In this document: positions 44,399-53,789 of the stretch, piece after piece | Numbering within the stretch: position 1 is the first letter of the stretch | Layout: each line of letters begins with the position of its first letter | Source of the DNA: Qipengyuania profundimaris | GTDB lineage: Bacteria; Pseudomonadota; Alphaproteobacteria; Sphingomonadales; Sphingomonadaceae | Reading direction: 5' to 3' | Assembly: GCF_030717945.1 (NCBI RefSeq) | Contig: NZ_JAVAIM010000001.1 | Location: 2,650,631-2,714,630, forward strand | Length of the DNA stretch: 64,000 bases | The notes under the pieces: generated by a model | What the model was told of the DNA's origin: nothing | Databases searched by the model: none | The model's input: only the letters and a program-made list of their open reading frames with translations | Position numbers and translations under genes: made by a program

Positions 44399-46300
44399 GT
44401 GACGAGAATACCGACCAGTTGCTTGCCACTCGTTCTACGAGTCCTGCTGCTCACCTGCGGCCTGCTGGTGCTTTTCCAATCGCAAACAGCAATGGCGCAA
44501 GACTGTTCACGAGCAGGGGCCCGGGGCGCGGCTCCATCGTCATGGGAGACGTATTGCTGGCTCAACATGAACATCTACAACGATACGATTGCCCGTTCCG
44601 CCACCGGACAATCGCTCAGTTACAACTTGCCCGACGGATCGCGGCTGACGTTCCGCCTGCGAGTTACGAATACGCCGACTACGGCGGGGACCGCGCTCTT
44701 CAGCGCCACCGCACCCAGCTGGACGGGCGCGGCAGTGGGCAACAGCAGCTTCCTCAACATTCCGGGCCGCCCGATCCTCTATCAAGGTGCGGCAGGATCA
44801 CTTACCACGCTCAACATAACCAACATCACCGTCATTCCGCCAGCTGGAGTTGCTCAGGCAAGTCAGTACGCTTTCGTGGTCGCCGATGCGGAGTCGACCG
44901 ACAATTCCGAGTATCAGCAATACACGACCAATGGCGGTGCCTGGCAGATCCTGGACCGCGTGGCACCGATCAGCGGTATGCAATATCCGGTCACGACCGG
45001 TGTGGGCACGACCACGTTCCGTGCGGCGGGGGGCGGCCAATCAGGCAATGTCGGCGCGTTTATCGTCAGCTCGCTCAACCCGACATCAGCCACGGTCACC
45101 ATGCAGGGTGCAGGACTTCAGGGCGTCATGCTCGCAATCCGTTTTGCGTCGATCACACTAAGCAAACAGATCGAGGGTCCTCGTATCGCAGATAGCGACC
45201 AGTTCCGTTTCTCGATCCGTTCCACCAGCGGTGCTACCGTTTATGCGCAAGGCCAGACGAGCGGAACCGATCGCGGCCCCTTCCCCGCAGCCGTTTTCTC
45301 GTCGACGTCAGGCGTGCCTCTCGTCCTTCGCGAAGAGATGCTCCCGGGAAGCTCCAGTAACTTAGCCGATTATCGGGGCTCGCTTACCTGTACCAATGCG
45401 AATACCGCCTCCACCACCGTCATGCCCCGAAATGTCGTTACGACCAGCTACAATTTCGGGACCTTGCAATTCGGCGATTTCGTCGATTGCATCTTCACCA
45501 ACACGCCTTACCCGCGCGTCGAGCTTCGCACAGCCATAGCATCCGCCGGCCGTATCTTCACGACCGATCAGTTCACGCTGACGATTCGCGACGACACCGC
45601 GAACGCGCAGGTGGCGGCGTTTACAACTACCGGGACCGGCGCGACCGTAAGCCCTTCGACGTCGGGCCTTTTGTCCGCCACGGCCGGGAGCACTTATCGA
45701 TTTACCGAAACCGCAAGTGGAACGACAATCCTTTCAAGGTACGCGCCCCGCCTTGCATGCGTGAACCGTAACGGGTCTTCGACAACCAGTCTGCCGTCAG
45801 GGGGATCGACAGGAACGGTCATTCCCAAACTCGGTGATATCATTGTCTGTACAATCACCAATACGCGCAACGCACCGGCCGCGATCCTTACGGTTGGCAA
45901 AGCATCGCGAGTGGTGTCGTCTTCGGGAGACAGTTCCGCCCCGATGGCGATACCCGGCGCCATTATCGAATATACGGTTACCGTGACGAACACGGGTGAC
46001 GCCCCTACGGACGCCTCGACCCTGCGCCTTTTCGACAGACCCGACGAGGCGATGGCATGGCTGACAACCTTTACGCCGGTATTCACTGATGGGCCGATTG
46101 CCAGCGGGCTGACTTTCAATAGCGGCAGCAATGTCGCCTATTCCAACCAGTCTGGCGGGAACCCCTTCGGATACGCGCCTGCCGGGCCGCAGGATCCTGC
46201 CGTTACAGCGATTCGCTTTTCACCGGCCGGGACGCTGCGGGCATCCGACGGAACAGCGCATCCCAGCTTCACTCTTCGATACCGGATGGTAGTAGAATGA
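44399..46300 (+). CDS. large exported protein with prealbumin-like and DUF11 repeats
   Basis: The 633-residue product has a signal peptide (VLRVLLLTCGLLVLFQSQTAMA). A beta-rich N-domain runs to about residue 250, and two copies of a prealbumin-like/SpaA-like domain follow, each ending with a CxxTNT-type strand (VDCIFTNTPYP, VCTITNTRNAP). A DUF11-like domain (IEYTVTVTNTGDAPTDA) is last. It lacks an LPXTG or PEP-CTERM signal and ends soon after DUF11, so anchoring is unclear. It is convergent with the RTX gene. Confidence 0.8.
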   Translation: MTRIPTSCLPLVLRVLLLTCGLLVLFQSQTAMAQDCSRAGARGAAPSSWETYCWLNMNIYNDTIARSATGQSLSYNLPDGSRLTFRLRVTNTPTTAGTALFSATAPSWTGAAVGNSSFLNIPGRPILYQGAAGSLTTLNITNITVIPPAGVAQASQYAFVVADAESTDNSEYQQYTTNGGAWQILDRVAPISGMQYPVTTGVGTTTFRAAGGGQSGNVGAFIVSSLNPTSATVTMQGAGLQGVMLAIRFASITLSKQIEGPRIADSDQFRFSIRSTSGATVYAQGQTSGTDRGPFPAAVFSSTSGVPLVLREEMLPGSSSNLADYRGSLTCTNANTASTTVMPRNVVTTSYNFGTLQFGDFVDCIFTNTPYPRVELRTAIASAGRIFTTDQFTLTIRDDTANAQVAAFTTTGTGATVSPSTSGLLSATAGSTYRFTETASGTTILSRYAPRLACVNRNGSSTTSLPSGGSTGTVIPKLGDIIVCTITNTRNAPAAILTVGKASRVVSSSGDSSAPMAIPGAIIEYTVTVTNTGDAPTDASTLRLFDRPDEAMAWLTTFTPVFTDGPIASGLTFNSGSNVAYSNQSGGNPFGYAPAGPQDPAVTAIRFSPAGTLRASDGTAHPSFTLRYRMVVE

Positions 46301-46380
46301 AGGCGCCGAATTAGCGCCACTCGCTCCAGCCATCCGGCAGATCAGTTGCTGGCGAACGCCAGGTGCTGCCGCGTCTACCC

Positions 46381-49300
46381 TTACCAGTAGATCACGTCGG
46401 CACCCGTGAGTGCATCCGCCAGGCTATCGGCAGCGGCCATTCCGGAAACCTTGTCAGCCAAGGGGTTCGAGGCCGAAAATTGCTGGAAGTCGTAGGCTTC
46501 GAAGCTCGACGCGGTCAGCTGCGTGCCGGCATCGACCTTGGCGAACAGCACCTTGGCCTGTGCGCCGCTGCCGTCGGCATCGTACCAGATGTTGCCGGTA
46601 GAACTGTCGTAGATGATCCGCTGGCTGGCCGTGCTTGCACTGGTTCCGGCGCGGAACGCCGCGGCATCAAGCACGCCTTCCGAACCTATTCCGGAGAAGA
46701 TGCCGAGATTGAGGATGATGCCATCGGTGCCTACCGCGAAGTCGGTGATGGTATCGACATTGCCTGCGCCAAGGTGGCTATCGAAGATGAAGACGTCGGT
46801 CCCGCCTCCCCCGGTCAGCATATCGGCGCCATCGCCGCCGAACAGCAGGTCGAGGCCCGCACCGCCTTCCAGACGGTCGTCCCCATCTCCGCCGAACAGA
46901 ATGTCGTCGCCATCGTCGCCGAAGAGACGGTCTGCGCCCGCTTCTCCGTAAAGCTCGTCGTGATCGGCCCCGCCCACCAACGTGTCGCTGCCAGAACCGC
47001 CGAACAGCAGATCGAAGCCTGCACCGCCCGTCAGGTGATCGTTGCCGCCTTCGCCCAGAAGTATATCGTTGCCTGCCCCGCCATCGAGGATGTCGTCCCC
47101 GTCACCGCCGTCCATGCCGTCGTCGCCAAGACCGCCGATGAGCCGATCGTTGCCGATACCGCCATAAAGCAGGTCGCTTCCGGTGCCGCCGCTGAGGTAA
47201 TCGGCCCCGGACCCGCCATCGAGCTGGTCGGCGCCGTCGTCGCCGAACAGCTGATCGTCACCGCCATCGCCCTGCAGCATGTCGTCTTGGCCGCCGCCGC
47301 GAAGTACGTCGTCATCATCGCCGCCGGAAAGCACGTCTGCTCCGTAGCCGCCCACCAGAAGGTCGCGCCCGGCGTCACCGGAAAGACTGTCGTTTCCGCC
47401 TCCGCCATTCAGCGTATCGTTGCCGTCACCGCCGATCAGGGTGTCGGCGCCAGCCTCGCCGTTCAACGTGTCGGCTCCGCCGTTTCCTTCCAGCCAGTCG
47501 TCACCCGCGCCGCCGAACAGGCGATCGTTGCCAGCACGGCCGTAGAGCAGGTCGTTGCCGCTGCCACCATTCAAAAGGTCGTTACCCTGCCCGCCGGTGA
47601 GCGTGTCCATGCCCATGCCGCCGTACAGCTGGTCGTCGTCGGCACCGCCGTCGATGACATCGTTGTTGCGTCCGCCGGAAATGGTGTCGGCCCCGTCTCC
47701 GCCGAACAGCGCATCGTCGCCGTCGCCGCCGTCGATAGCGTCGTCGCCGCCGTCACCGAAGATTTCGTCTGCGCCCGCGCCGCCTACCAGCGTATCGCCG
47801 CCATAGCCGCCGCGCATGTGATCGTCGCCTTCGCCGCCGTACATTCGATCCGTGCCGTTCTCTCCGTAGAGGAAGTCGTCCCCTGCAAGTCCGCGAAGCG
47901 TATCGTTACCCGCGCCGCCGCGAAGGGTGTTGGAACCCCACGATCCACGCAGCAGGTCGTCGCCCGCACCGCCAGTGAGCGACTCAGTGCCGGGATTGTA
48001 ATTGACCGACCAGCCGTTGGCGAAGTCCGAGATGTCATGATCCTGGAACGTCGCGACGGTGACCCACTCGCCGCTATAGTCGCGCACCTGCAATAGGGCG
48101 TCCGAACCGTCCTGCCAGAAACGCATGTCTTGGGTGAGGAAAGGGTTCTGCCCCCGGTAGATACCGAGATAGACCAGCTCGTCGATCTGCATCAAATCGC
48201 CACCTGCGCCGGTGTCGAAATCGCGGATGACTATGTCGAGATCGCCCGACGGTGTCAGGGCATAGGGATCGAACCGCAAGGTGTCGCGTCCGCTCCCCAA
48301 CGCCACATCCATCGCCAGGCCGTTGAATGTCAGCCAGACGGTATCGTCGTCGAGACCCGCCCGGATGACGACCGAGCCTTCATTGCCGTTAAAATAGAAG
48401 GCGTCGCGCCCTGCGCCACCGATGGCGTCGACCCGGGTCGCGTTGTAAATCTGGCCGCCGAAGCCGTCGTTCCCGTTGCCGCCCTGCATAAGCACCCTGC
48501 CGACCGGATCGGTGTCATACCGGCTGAGGGTCAGCTGGTCGTCGCCCTCACCGCCGTAAAGCCGGTCGTTCACCCCTGTGCTGGACAAGGTGTCGTTGCC
48601 GTTCCCCCCAAACAAGTCGTTTGATCCGCCATTGCCGTCCAGCCAGTCGTTCCCGTCGCCACCGTAAATGCTGTCGTCGCCGGCCAAGCCATAAACGGTA
48701 TCGTTTTGTCCAAGGCCGTAGAGTGTGTCGCCGCCTTCGGTACCTTGGTAATAATCGTCATACTGGCTGCCGTACCAGGTAATCCCCGGACCGGGCGTGC
48801 CGTCGTAATTGTAGCCGAGATTGCTGTAGACGAAATCGGTCAGGGCCGTGTCCTGGAAGGTGACCATCGTCACGTAATACCCGGACGTATGGCGGTACTG
48901 CAGCAGCACGTCGCTGCCGTACTGGATCATCTGCAGGTAGCCACCCGCGAACGGATTCCCGCCGTCGTCGTACCAGCCCGTCAGAGTCTCGATGAGCGAG
49001 TCGCTCAGAACAATCTCGTCGCCGTTTTCCCCCGTCTGGAAATCGCCGATCGTGATGCTGCTCGCTTCGCCGAGCGTCTGGTTGTAGTCGTAATAGGAAT
49101 ACCCGCCGAAGATGCGGACGATATCCTGCCCATCGCCGAGCCGTATGTCCCACTGCATGCCGTAGGTTTCGACATTAACCTCGTCATTGCCGGCACCGGC
49201 GCGAACGACGACATTGCCCGCTTCCCCGCTCGCTCCGATCAGATCGTCCCCTGCGCCGCCGATAGCGGTCAGCGTACCGGCGAACTGCGTATCGCGGATG

Positions 49301-50469
49301 TTGAAGAATAGAAGGTCGTTGCCGTTGCCGCCGTCGAGCAGGATGCGGTCCTGGCTGGTGCCCATTCCTTCGTCGCGATAGGCGAAGAGGTAATCGTCCC
49401 CATCCTCGCCATAGGACCGGTCGTTGCCGGCGCTGCTGGTGATCGAGTCGATGCCCGCGCCGCCATAGACAATGTCATCGCCCAGGAAGCCGTATATATC
49501 GTCGTTTCCGCCGCGGCCGTAGATCGTATCGCCCCCGGCAGTGCCAACCAGGTAGTCGGCGTTGTCCGTTCCGTTGATGGTCTCGCCGACGGGCGGCTCG
49601 CCGCTGGTGTCGAAGCCGACATTGGCCTCGTTGAAGGTGCTCGCCTGGGTGTTCTCGAACCGGATCAGCGTTTCGAAATCATAGCCGGTGCCCGAACCGT
49701 CCCGGTCGATCTGCAATAATGTGTCGGTTCCGTTCTGGAGCAAGCGCGCATGGCCGGTCGAGAACGGATTGCTGCCATAAGGCATGCCGGTCATCTGATG
49801 GGGAATTTCGTCCCACACCAGTACGTCACCGTTGGCACCGGTGTCGAAATCGGTGACCACCATGGCGACATGCCCCCAATCCACCTGGCGCAGGACCATA
49901 TAATCGGTCTCTGCGCCGAGGCTTATCGTGAAGCTCGCTCCGCTCAGGTAGATGTCGAAGCGATCGCCGCCATCGCCGCCATGAGCCGTTGCCTGGCCGA
50001 AACCGCCGGAGAGGCTGAACCAATCGATCCCAGCCTCTCCATAGGCGGTCACGACGGTATTTACTTGGTTGTAACCCAGAAAGATCCGGAAACTGTCACC
50101 GCCATCGCCGCCGTAAAGAACGCTCGAAGATGCCTCTGCTCCATAATAGGAACGATCGAAGTTTATGGAGTCGTTGCCGAGGCCTGCGCGGACAATATCG
50201 CTACCCCAGTTCGCCTGGATGGAATCGTCGCCGGCGCCGCCATAAAGCAAATCGTCGCCAAACCCGCCGTCGATATAGTCATGGCCATCGCCACCGATGA
50301 TCGTGTCATTGCCGTCGTCGCCGAAGAGGTTGTCGTTACCCGCACCCCCATCGATGCGGTCGTTGCCACCTAAGCCCGTGATGTCGTCATCACCGCCGAG
50401 ACCTTCGAGAATGTCGTCGCCGTCGGTACCCTCGATGTAGTCGCCACCTTCAGTGCCGGTAAAACGCAT
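46381..50469 (-). CDS. giant RTX (haemolysin-type calcium-binding) exported protein
   Basis: The 1362-residue protein starts at ATG 50469 and carries dozens of GGxGxDxUx nonapeptides. The N-terminal two thirds contain three modules, each an RTX block plus a beta region of the type D-F-x-T-G-x-x-G-D, N-P-F, G-x-D-x-L-L-Q, T-F-x-D. A long uninterrupted RTX region follows. The C-terminus (NVDTITDFAVGTDGIILNLG, then TGNIWYDADGSGAQAKVLF) is of the serralysin/M10 type-1 secretion kind. It binds Ca2+ outside the cell. No type 1 secretion genes are adjacent. Confidence 0.93.
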   Translation of the reverse strand: MRFTGTEGGDYIEGTDGDDILEGLGGDDDITGLGGNDRIDGGAGNDNLFGDDGNDTIIGGDGHDYIDGGFGDDLLYGGAGDDSIQANWGSDIVRAGLGNDSINFDRSYYGAEASSSVLYGGDGGDSFRIFLGYNQVNTVVTAYGEAGIDWFSLSGGFGQATAHGGDGGDRFDIYLSGASFTISLGAETDYMVLRQVDWGHVAMVVTDFDTGANGDVLVWDEIPHQMTGMPYGSNPFSTGHARLLQNGTDTLLQIDRDGSGTGYDFETLIRFENTQASTFNEANVGFDTSGEPPVGETINGTDNADYLVGTAGGDTIYGRGGNDDIYGFLGDDIVYGGAGIDSITSSAGNDRSYGEDGDDYLFAYRDEGMGTSQDRILLDGGNGNDLLFFNIRDTQFAGTLTAIGGAGDDLIGASGEAGNVVVRAGAGNDEVNVETYGMQWDIRLGDGQDIVRIFGGYSYYDYNQTLGEASSITIGDFQTGENGDEIVLSDSLIETLTGWYDDGGNPFAGGYLQMIQYGSDVLLQYRHTSGYYVTMVTFQDTALTDFVYSNLGYNYDGTPGPGITWYGSQYDDYYQGTEGGDTLYGLGQNDTVYGLAGDDSIYGGDGNDWLDGNGGSNDLFGGNGNDTLSSTGVNDRLYGGEGDDQLTLSRYDTDPVGRVLMQGGNGNDGFGGQIYNATRVDAIGGAGRDAFYFNGNEGSVVIRAGLDDDTVWLTFNGLAMDVALGSGRDTLRFDPYALTPSGDLDIVIRDFDTGAGGDLMQIDELVYLGIYRGQNPFLTQDMRFWQDGSDALLQVRDYSGEWVTVATFQDHDISDFANGWSVNYNPGTESLTGGAGDDLLRGSWGSNTLRGGAGNDTLRGLAGDDFLYGENGTDRMYGGEGDDHMRGGYGGDTLVGGAGADEIFGDGGDDAIDGGDGDDALFGGDGADTISGGRNNDVIDGGADDDQLYGGMGMDTLTGGQGNDLLNGGSGNDLLYGRAGNDRLFGGAGDDWLEGNGGADTLNGEAGADTLIGGDGNDTLNGGGGNDSLSGDAGRDLLVGGYGADVLSGGDDDDVLRGGGQDDMLQGDGGDDQLFGDDGADQLDGGSGADYLSGGTGSDLLYGGIGNDRLIGGLGDDGMDGGDGDDILDGGAGNDILLGEGGNDHLTGGAGFDLLFGGSGSDTLVGGADHDELYGEAGADRLFGDDGDDILFGGDGDDRLEGGAGLDLLFGGDGADMLTGGGGTDVFIFDSHLGAGNVDTITDFAVGTDGIILNLGIFSGIGSEGVLDAAAFRAGTSASTASQRIIYDSSTGNIWYDADGSGAQAKVLFAKVDAGTQLTASSFEAYDFQQFSASNPLADKVSGMAAADSLADALTGADVIYW

Positions 50470-50641
50470 GACCAGTATTCCCTGCCCAGATTGACCCAAT
50501 AGCCAAGTGTTTACGGGCAGTTTTTGTCTGGTCGAGCGAATTTGCGGAGCACAAGACGTTTTCTGCCAAACGAGGACTTTACGTCACTATCGGCAGCAGG
50601 TTTCGTCAGACTAGTTGAGCACTATTCCTAAAACGGAAAAT

Positions 50642-50715
50642 TGGATGCCCCGTGAGGATTCGAACCTCAATTGACGGAGTCAGAGTCCGTAGTCTTACCA
50701 TTAGACGACGGGGCA
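50642..50715 (-). tRNA. tRNA-Gln, anticodon CTG
   Basis: The minus strand folds as a cloverleaf: acceptor TGCCCCG/CGGGGCA, anticodon stem ACGGA/TCCGT with loop CTCTGAC (CTG, reads CAG), and T-arm TGAGG-TTCGAAT-CCTCA. CCA is encoded and the discriminator is T (U). It lies between the RTX gene and ppx. Confidence 0.93.
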
Positions 50716-50904
50716 TCGGCGCTCACCGGGCCGCGCAGAATCGTGTACTGCGCGCGGGAGAGGTGGGCCATCTAGTTTCGCCGTCTGCCGAGGTCAACCC
50801 CGCTCCGGCGGCGCCTCTTGCCCCCTTTGCGCTTCACGGCTAGCATCGGCACCAAGTCCCCGCGCCCAATGGTTGGTGCGGGAGGAACAAGAAAGCTCCT
50901 TATA

Positions 50905-52113
50905 ATGGCGGACAGTCCTCCGCCGGACATCACAAGGGGGCCTGGACGCAAACGGGGCGACAAGTCCGGCAAGGTAGCCGATTTTCGCTACAAGCGCCCC
51001 GCCCGGCCCGACCAGACGAGAGGCGAAGCTCGCACCCGTGCGCCGCACGAAGGCACAGCCGGACGTGGACCGGGCGCAAACGCCCGACCGAACACGCACT
51101 ACCGCCAGGCGTACGCCGCGCTCGATCTTGGCACGAACAACTGCCGCCTGCTGATCGCACGGCCGAGCGGAGCGGATTTCACCGTGATCGATGCCTTCAG
51201 CCGCGTGGTCCGGCTCGGCGAAGGCCTCGCTGCGAGCGGAAGATTGTCGGACGAGGCAATGGACCGGACGCTTGCCGCCCTGCAGGTCTGTGCGGAAAAG
51301 CTGAGGCGCCGCAATGTCCGCCTCGCACGTTCGGTCGCGACCGAGGCCTGCCGCCGCGCTGCCAATGGCCCGAAGTTCATCGAGCGGGTGAAAGAGGAAA
51401 CCGGCATCGTCCTCGACATCATCTCCGCGCAGGAGGAAGCGCGACTGGCGGTGCTCGGCTGCCATGTCCTGCTGGAAGACGGGACCGGCCCGGCGATCAT
51501 CTTCGACATCGGCGGCGGTTCGACCGAGCTGGTGCTGGTCGAACCGGGCGGCCCGGTCCCGCGCATCCTCGACTGGCTGAGCGTGCCGTGGGGTGTCGTC
51601 TCGCTGACCGATACTGTCGGGCCGTCGGACGGCAGCGAGGAAGGCCGGCTCGATCGCTATCGCGAAATGCGCCGGACGGTCGCCCGCAGCTTCCGCAGCT
51701 TTGCCGAGCGGATCGGCGAGCATGCGCGCTCGAGCGACGGCATCCGCCTACTCGGCACGAGCGGCACGGTGACCACGCTTGCCAGCCTGCATCTCGAACT
51801 GCCGCAATACGATCGCCGCGCCGTCGACGGCCTGATCCTGCCCTCGCAGGCAATGCGCGACATTTCCACGCGCCTCTCGCGGATGAGCGAGGCCGACCGC
51901 CGCCAGCTGCCCTGCATCGGCGACGATCGCGCCAATCTCGTCATCGCCGGCTGCGCGATCCTGGAATCGATCCTCGACATCTGGCCCTCGGTCCAGCTCG
52001 GCGTGGCCGATCGCGGCATTCGCGAAGGCATCCTGCGCAGCCTGATCGCCGCCGATGCCGACGGCGAACGCAGCCGCGCGGCCATGCAGAAGATGCGGGA
52101 GCAGGATGTATGA
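50905..52113 (+). CDS. ppx: Ppx/GppA-family exopolyphosphatase
   Basis: This is a polyphosphate or ppGpp(p) phosphatase of the actin-like ATPase superfamily. The 402-residue product has LDLGTNNCRLLIARPSG (phosphate loop), the second loop IFDIGGGSTELVLVEPGG and GTSGTVTTLASL. ATG 50905 gives an extra basic, low-complexity N-terminus of about 65 residues before the core. Rather than the standard 500-residue length, it has only the two actin-like domains. Confidence 0.9.
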   Translation: MADSPPPDITRGPGRKRGDKSGKVADFRYKRPARPDQTRGEARTRAPHEGTAGRGPGANARPNTHYRQAYAALDLGTNNCRLLIARPSGADFTVIDAFSRVVRLGEGLAASGRLSDEAMDRTLAALQVCAEKLRRRNVRLARSVATEACRRAANGPKFIERVKEETGIVLDIISAQEEARLAVLGCHVLLEDGTGPAIIFDIGGGSTELVLVEPGGPVPRILDWLSVPWGVVSLTDTVGPSDGSEEGRLDRYREMRRTVARSFRSFAERIGEHARSSDGIRLLGTSGTVTTLASLHLELPQYDRRAVDGLILPSQAMRDISTRLSRMSEADRRQLPCIGDDRANLVIAGCAILESILDIWPSVQLGVADRGIREGILRSLIAADADGERSRAAMQKMREQDV

Positions 52114-52153
52114 TTAGTAGTAGCATTCCGGGTGGCGGTTTCTTTTTCGGGTG

Positions 52154-52205
52154 CGGAAAGCGCATCCGCGCTTTCCTTGCGGCACCGGCCGGACGGATGT
52201 CCGGC
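52154..52205 (+). repeat. paired hairpins with complementary loops before rlmE
   Basis: GGAAAGCGC 52155-52163 pairs with GCGCTTTCC 52168-52176 (loop ATCC). GCCGGAC 52188-52194 pairs with GTCCGGC 52199-52205 (loop GGAT). The two four-base loops are complementary. It fills most of the 52114-52228 gap and resembles a REP-type or RNA double hairpin. Confidence 0.55.
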
Positions 52206-52228
52206 ACGCACGCAAACGGAAAAATATA

Positions 52229-52888
52229 ATGGCCCGCTCCGGCAAGGATCGCGAAACGCGGGTTCGCACCGCGAAGAAGCGAACGGCGAGTTCGACCCGC
52301 TGGCTACAGCGCCAGCTCAACGATCCCTACGTCAAGCAAGCAAAGGCCGAAGGATATCGCAGCCGCGCGGCCTACAAGCTGATCGAGCTGGATGAGAAAT
52401 ACGGGTTGCTGAATGGCGTAACCCGCGTCGTCGATCTCGGTATCGCGCCCGGCGGCTGGAGCCAGGTCGTACGCAAGCGCAAGCCCAAAGCTCTGATCGT
52501 GGGCATCGACCTGCTCGAAGTGGAGCCGATCGAGGGCGTCGAAATCTTCCAGATGGACTTCATGGACGACGATGCGCCGCGCGTGCTGGAAGAGGCACTG
52601 GGAGGCAAGGCCGAGCTGGTGATGAGCGACATGGCCGCCAATACCGTAGGCCACAAACAGACCGATCACCTGCGCACCATGGGCCTGGTCGAAGCCGGCG
52701 CCTGGTTCGCGATCGAAAACCTCGCGCTAGGCGGGACCTATCTTGCCAAAGTCCTCGCGGGCGGGACCGACAACGACCTGCTCACCTTGCTCAAGAAGCA
52801 CTTCAAGACGGTGAAGCATGCAAAGCCTCCCGCCAGCCGCAAGGGTTCCAGTGAGTGGTATGTCATAGCTCAGGGTTTCAAGGGCTAA
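52229..52888 (+). CDS. rlmE: 23S rRNA 2'-O-ribose methyltransferase RlmE
   Basis: RlmE methylates U2552 of 23S rRNA. The 219-residue SAM enzyme has VVDLGIAPGGWSQVV for SAM and the K-D-K-E catalytic residues: Lys in RAAYKLIELDEKY, Asp in VMSDMAANTVG, Lys in YLAKVLAGG and Glu in SSEWYVIAQG. The start is ATG 52229. Confidence 0.96.
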   Translation: MARSGKDRETRVRTAKKRTASSTRWLQRQLNDPYVKQAKAEGYRSRAAYKLIELDEKYGLLNGVTRVVDLGIAPGGWSQVVRKRKPKALIVGIDLLEVEPIEGVEIFQMDFMDDDAPRVLEEALGGKAELVMSDMAANTVGHKQTDHLRTMGLVEAGAWFAIENLALGGTYLAKVLAGGTDNDLLTLLKKHFKTVKHAKPPASRKGSSEWYVIAQGFKG

Positions 52889-52899
52889 GCCACAAACGG

Positions 52900-52925
52900 A
52901 AAGGCCCCGCCGAAGCGAGGCCTTT
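52900..52925. terminator. bidirectional terminator between rlmE and the cytochrome c gene
   Basis: AAAGGCC 52900-52906 pairs with GGCCTTT 52919-52925, with an inner CGC/GCG stem and a CGAA loop. It lies between convergent genes, with A-rich and T-rich flanks. Confidence 0.75.
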
Positions 52926-52949
52926 TCTCGTCAAATACGAAGCTGGCGC

Positions 52950-53657
52950 CTAGTCGACCTTGGTCGCCCCTTCGTTGTCGCCGGCGGCGTTCGCGGCAGG
53001 CACCGGCTGATCGGCACTCATGGCGCCAGCCGCCTGCGCGGGATCGGCGGGTTCGCCTTCGACCGCGCCCGGACCTGCGCCTGGCGCTTCGCCTGCAACG
53101 TCTTCGCTCTCGACTTCGGGAGCTGCGGGTGCAGGCTTGGCAGGCGCACCGCCGAACGTGGACATATATTCCATCACATTGGCGCGATCTTCAGGCTTGG
53201 ACAGGCCGGCAAAGCTCATCTTGGTGCCGCTTGCGAAAGCGCGCGGGCTGGTGAGCCACTCGTTCATGTTCTCCCAAGTCCACTGGCCACCCTTTTCGGA
53301 CAAGGCACTGGAATAGGCGAAGCCCGCGTGGCCGGCGATAGCCTTACCCATCGTGCCGTATAGATTCGGGCCGATGCCATTGGCGCCGCCCTGTTCGATC
53401 GTATGGCAGGCGGTGCATTTGGCGAAGACCGCCTCGCCCGCAGCCGCATCGGCGTTGGCCAGAAGTGTGCCGAGATCCGGCCCCGCATCCGCGCCCGCAT
53501 CGGTTTCCTCGCCCTGCACGAAATAGCCAGGCTCCGCGCCCTCTGGCAGTTCGCCGCTGTCCGCATGGAAATACATGCCCGATGCGATCGAGCTGCCGAG
53601 CGCGACGATACCGGCGAAAAGGACCCAGCCGGCGGCGGTATTGAAACGGTCGTCCAT
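52950..53657 (-). CDS. membrane-anchored class I cytochrome c
   Basis: The 235-residue protein (ATG 53657) has an N-terminal membrane helix (AAGWVLFAGIVALGSSIASG). A single haem domain follows with FAKCTACHTIEQGG and the axial Met in TKMSFAGL, and then a long Pro/Ala/Glu-rich tail. It is like CycM/c552-type electron carriers to the terminal oxidase. The tail is longer than usual. Confidence 0.9.
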   Translation of the reverse strand: MDDRFNTAAGWVLFAGIVALGSSIASGMYFHADSGELPEGAEPGYFVQGEETDAGADAGPDLGTLLANADAAAGEAVFAKCTACHTIEQGGANGIGPNLYGTMGKAIAGHAGFAYSSALSEKGGQWTWENMNEWLTSPRAFASGTKMSFAGLSKPEDRANVMEYMSTFGGAPAKPAPAAPEVESEDVAGEAPGAGPGAVEGEPADPAQAAGAMSADQPVPAANAAGDNEGATKVD

Positions 53658-53789
53658 TGCGTGCTTGCCTGCGAAAAAATCTGTTGGTTCGATGGTTGCG
53701 CGCCGCTCTAGTGAAGCAAGCGGGCGGGCGCAAGTGCGCTTCGTGCAATAGCTCTTGAACCGCGCGTAGGCCGCCCGTAACGCTGCGCC

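Noticed and set aside
46820-47950. Repetitive DNA that could look like a CRISPR array
   Set aside because: The repeats are imperfect 27-base codon repeats of RTX nonapeptides in one open frame, without constant repeats and unique spacers.
46363-48096. 577-codon open frame on the plus strand, opposite the RTX gene
   Set aside because: It is a Val/Ala-rich frame produced by the repetitive RTX codons on the other strand; it has no recognisable domain, and the RTX protein is clearly real.
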